Shown in pieces: positions 56,409 through 56,448 of a DNA stretch of 56,448 nt; within the stretch, counting starts at the first letter, position 1; the number at the start of each line of letters is the position of its first letter. The stretch is taken from the NCBI GenBank assembly GCA_036847245.1, contig DAIUAL010000003.1, positions 1-56,448 of the forward strand, written 5' to 3'. The stretch is from UBA4661 sp002405405 (GTDB taxonomy: Bacteria; Bacteroidota; Ignavibacteria; Kapaibacteriales; UBA4661). A program made the translations under genes and the position numbers. The notes beneath the pieces are model-generated. The model did not search any database, had not been told where the DNA came from, and saw only the letters and a program-made list of their open reading frames with translations.

Positions 56409-56448
56409 AAGTAAGAAAGTATTTGAGAACTCTTGAATTCTTGATTTT

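Noticed and set aside
1..56448. CRISPR arrays, insertion sequences or prophage
   Set aside because: No repeat-spacer arrays, transposases, integrases or terminal inverted repeats flanked by target duplications were seen.

Overview
The window reads as chromosome of a Gram-negative member of the Bacteroidota/Chlorobiota (FCB) group. The evidence is four TonB-dependent outer-membrane receptors plus a SusC/SusD pair, three of these beta-barrel proteins with an N-terminal carboxypeptidase-regulatory-like domain and a DUF4249 partner, a secreted GH13 enzyme with a type IX secretion (T9SS) C-terminal sorting domain, lipoproteins with SPII boxes, weak Shine-Dalgarno use and an exact TAnnTTTG -7 promoter element. 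The lineage cannot be fixed further from sequence alone. No tRNA, rRNA, CRISPR array, prophage or insertion sequence was seen.

Layout. 1-6.5 kb: PEGA lipoprotein, DUF4143 ATPase, M14 carboxypeptidase and a frameshifted sensor kinase. 6.5-14.4 kb, all minus strand: two consecutive uptake cassettes (small Cys protein then a YncD/PqqU-like TonB receptor; small Cys protein then a TonB receptor then a PepSY membrane protein), followed by a 7TM-type sensor kinase. 17-24.4 kb: another TonB receptor, a tight SRPBCC-EVE-MarR operon with a palindromic candidate operator at its promoter, and a minus-strand group YceI - Rieske - 51-aa membrane protein - sodium:solute symporter. 24.8-33.4 kb: SusC/SusD, an Mla-type ABC ATPase and the T9SS-secreted GH13 enzyme. 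33.7-42.7 kb: housekeeping genes (rplS, metG, ruvA) with an sppA interrupted by two in-frame stops, an MBL hydrolase, a lipoprotein and a purple-acid-phosphatase-like enzyme. 42.8-52.4 kb: a chemoreceptor with a structured leader, a nucleotide-sugar-epimerase-like protein, a redox/sulfur group (DUF2892, 1-Cys peroxiredoxin, DUF4395, rhodanese, MetZ), an FeS-less-looking photolyase relative and a flavin reductase. 53-56.4 kb: TonB receptor plus DUF4249 lipoprotein.

How the genes fit together. The dominant theme is outer-membrane import (SusCD for oligomers, other TonB receptors for metal chelates or cofactors) with periplasmic handling proteins, supplemented by oxidative/sulfur stress functions. 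The most unusual items are sppA with two nonsense codons but an otherwise intact frame, the paired small Cys/PPRA-tail proteins in front of TonB receptors, the MarR-operon palindromes, a glycine-riboswitch-like leader before the chemoreceptor, a 34-residue ORF with ten methionines, and a 51-aa single-TM protein in front of the symporter.
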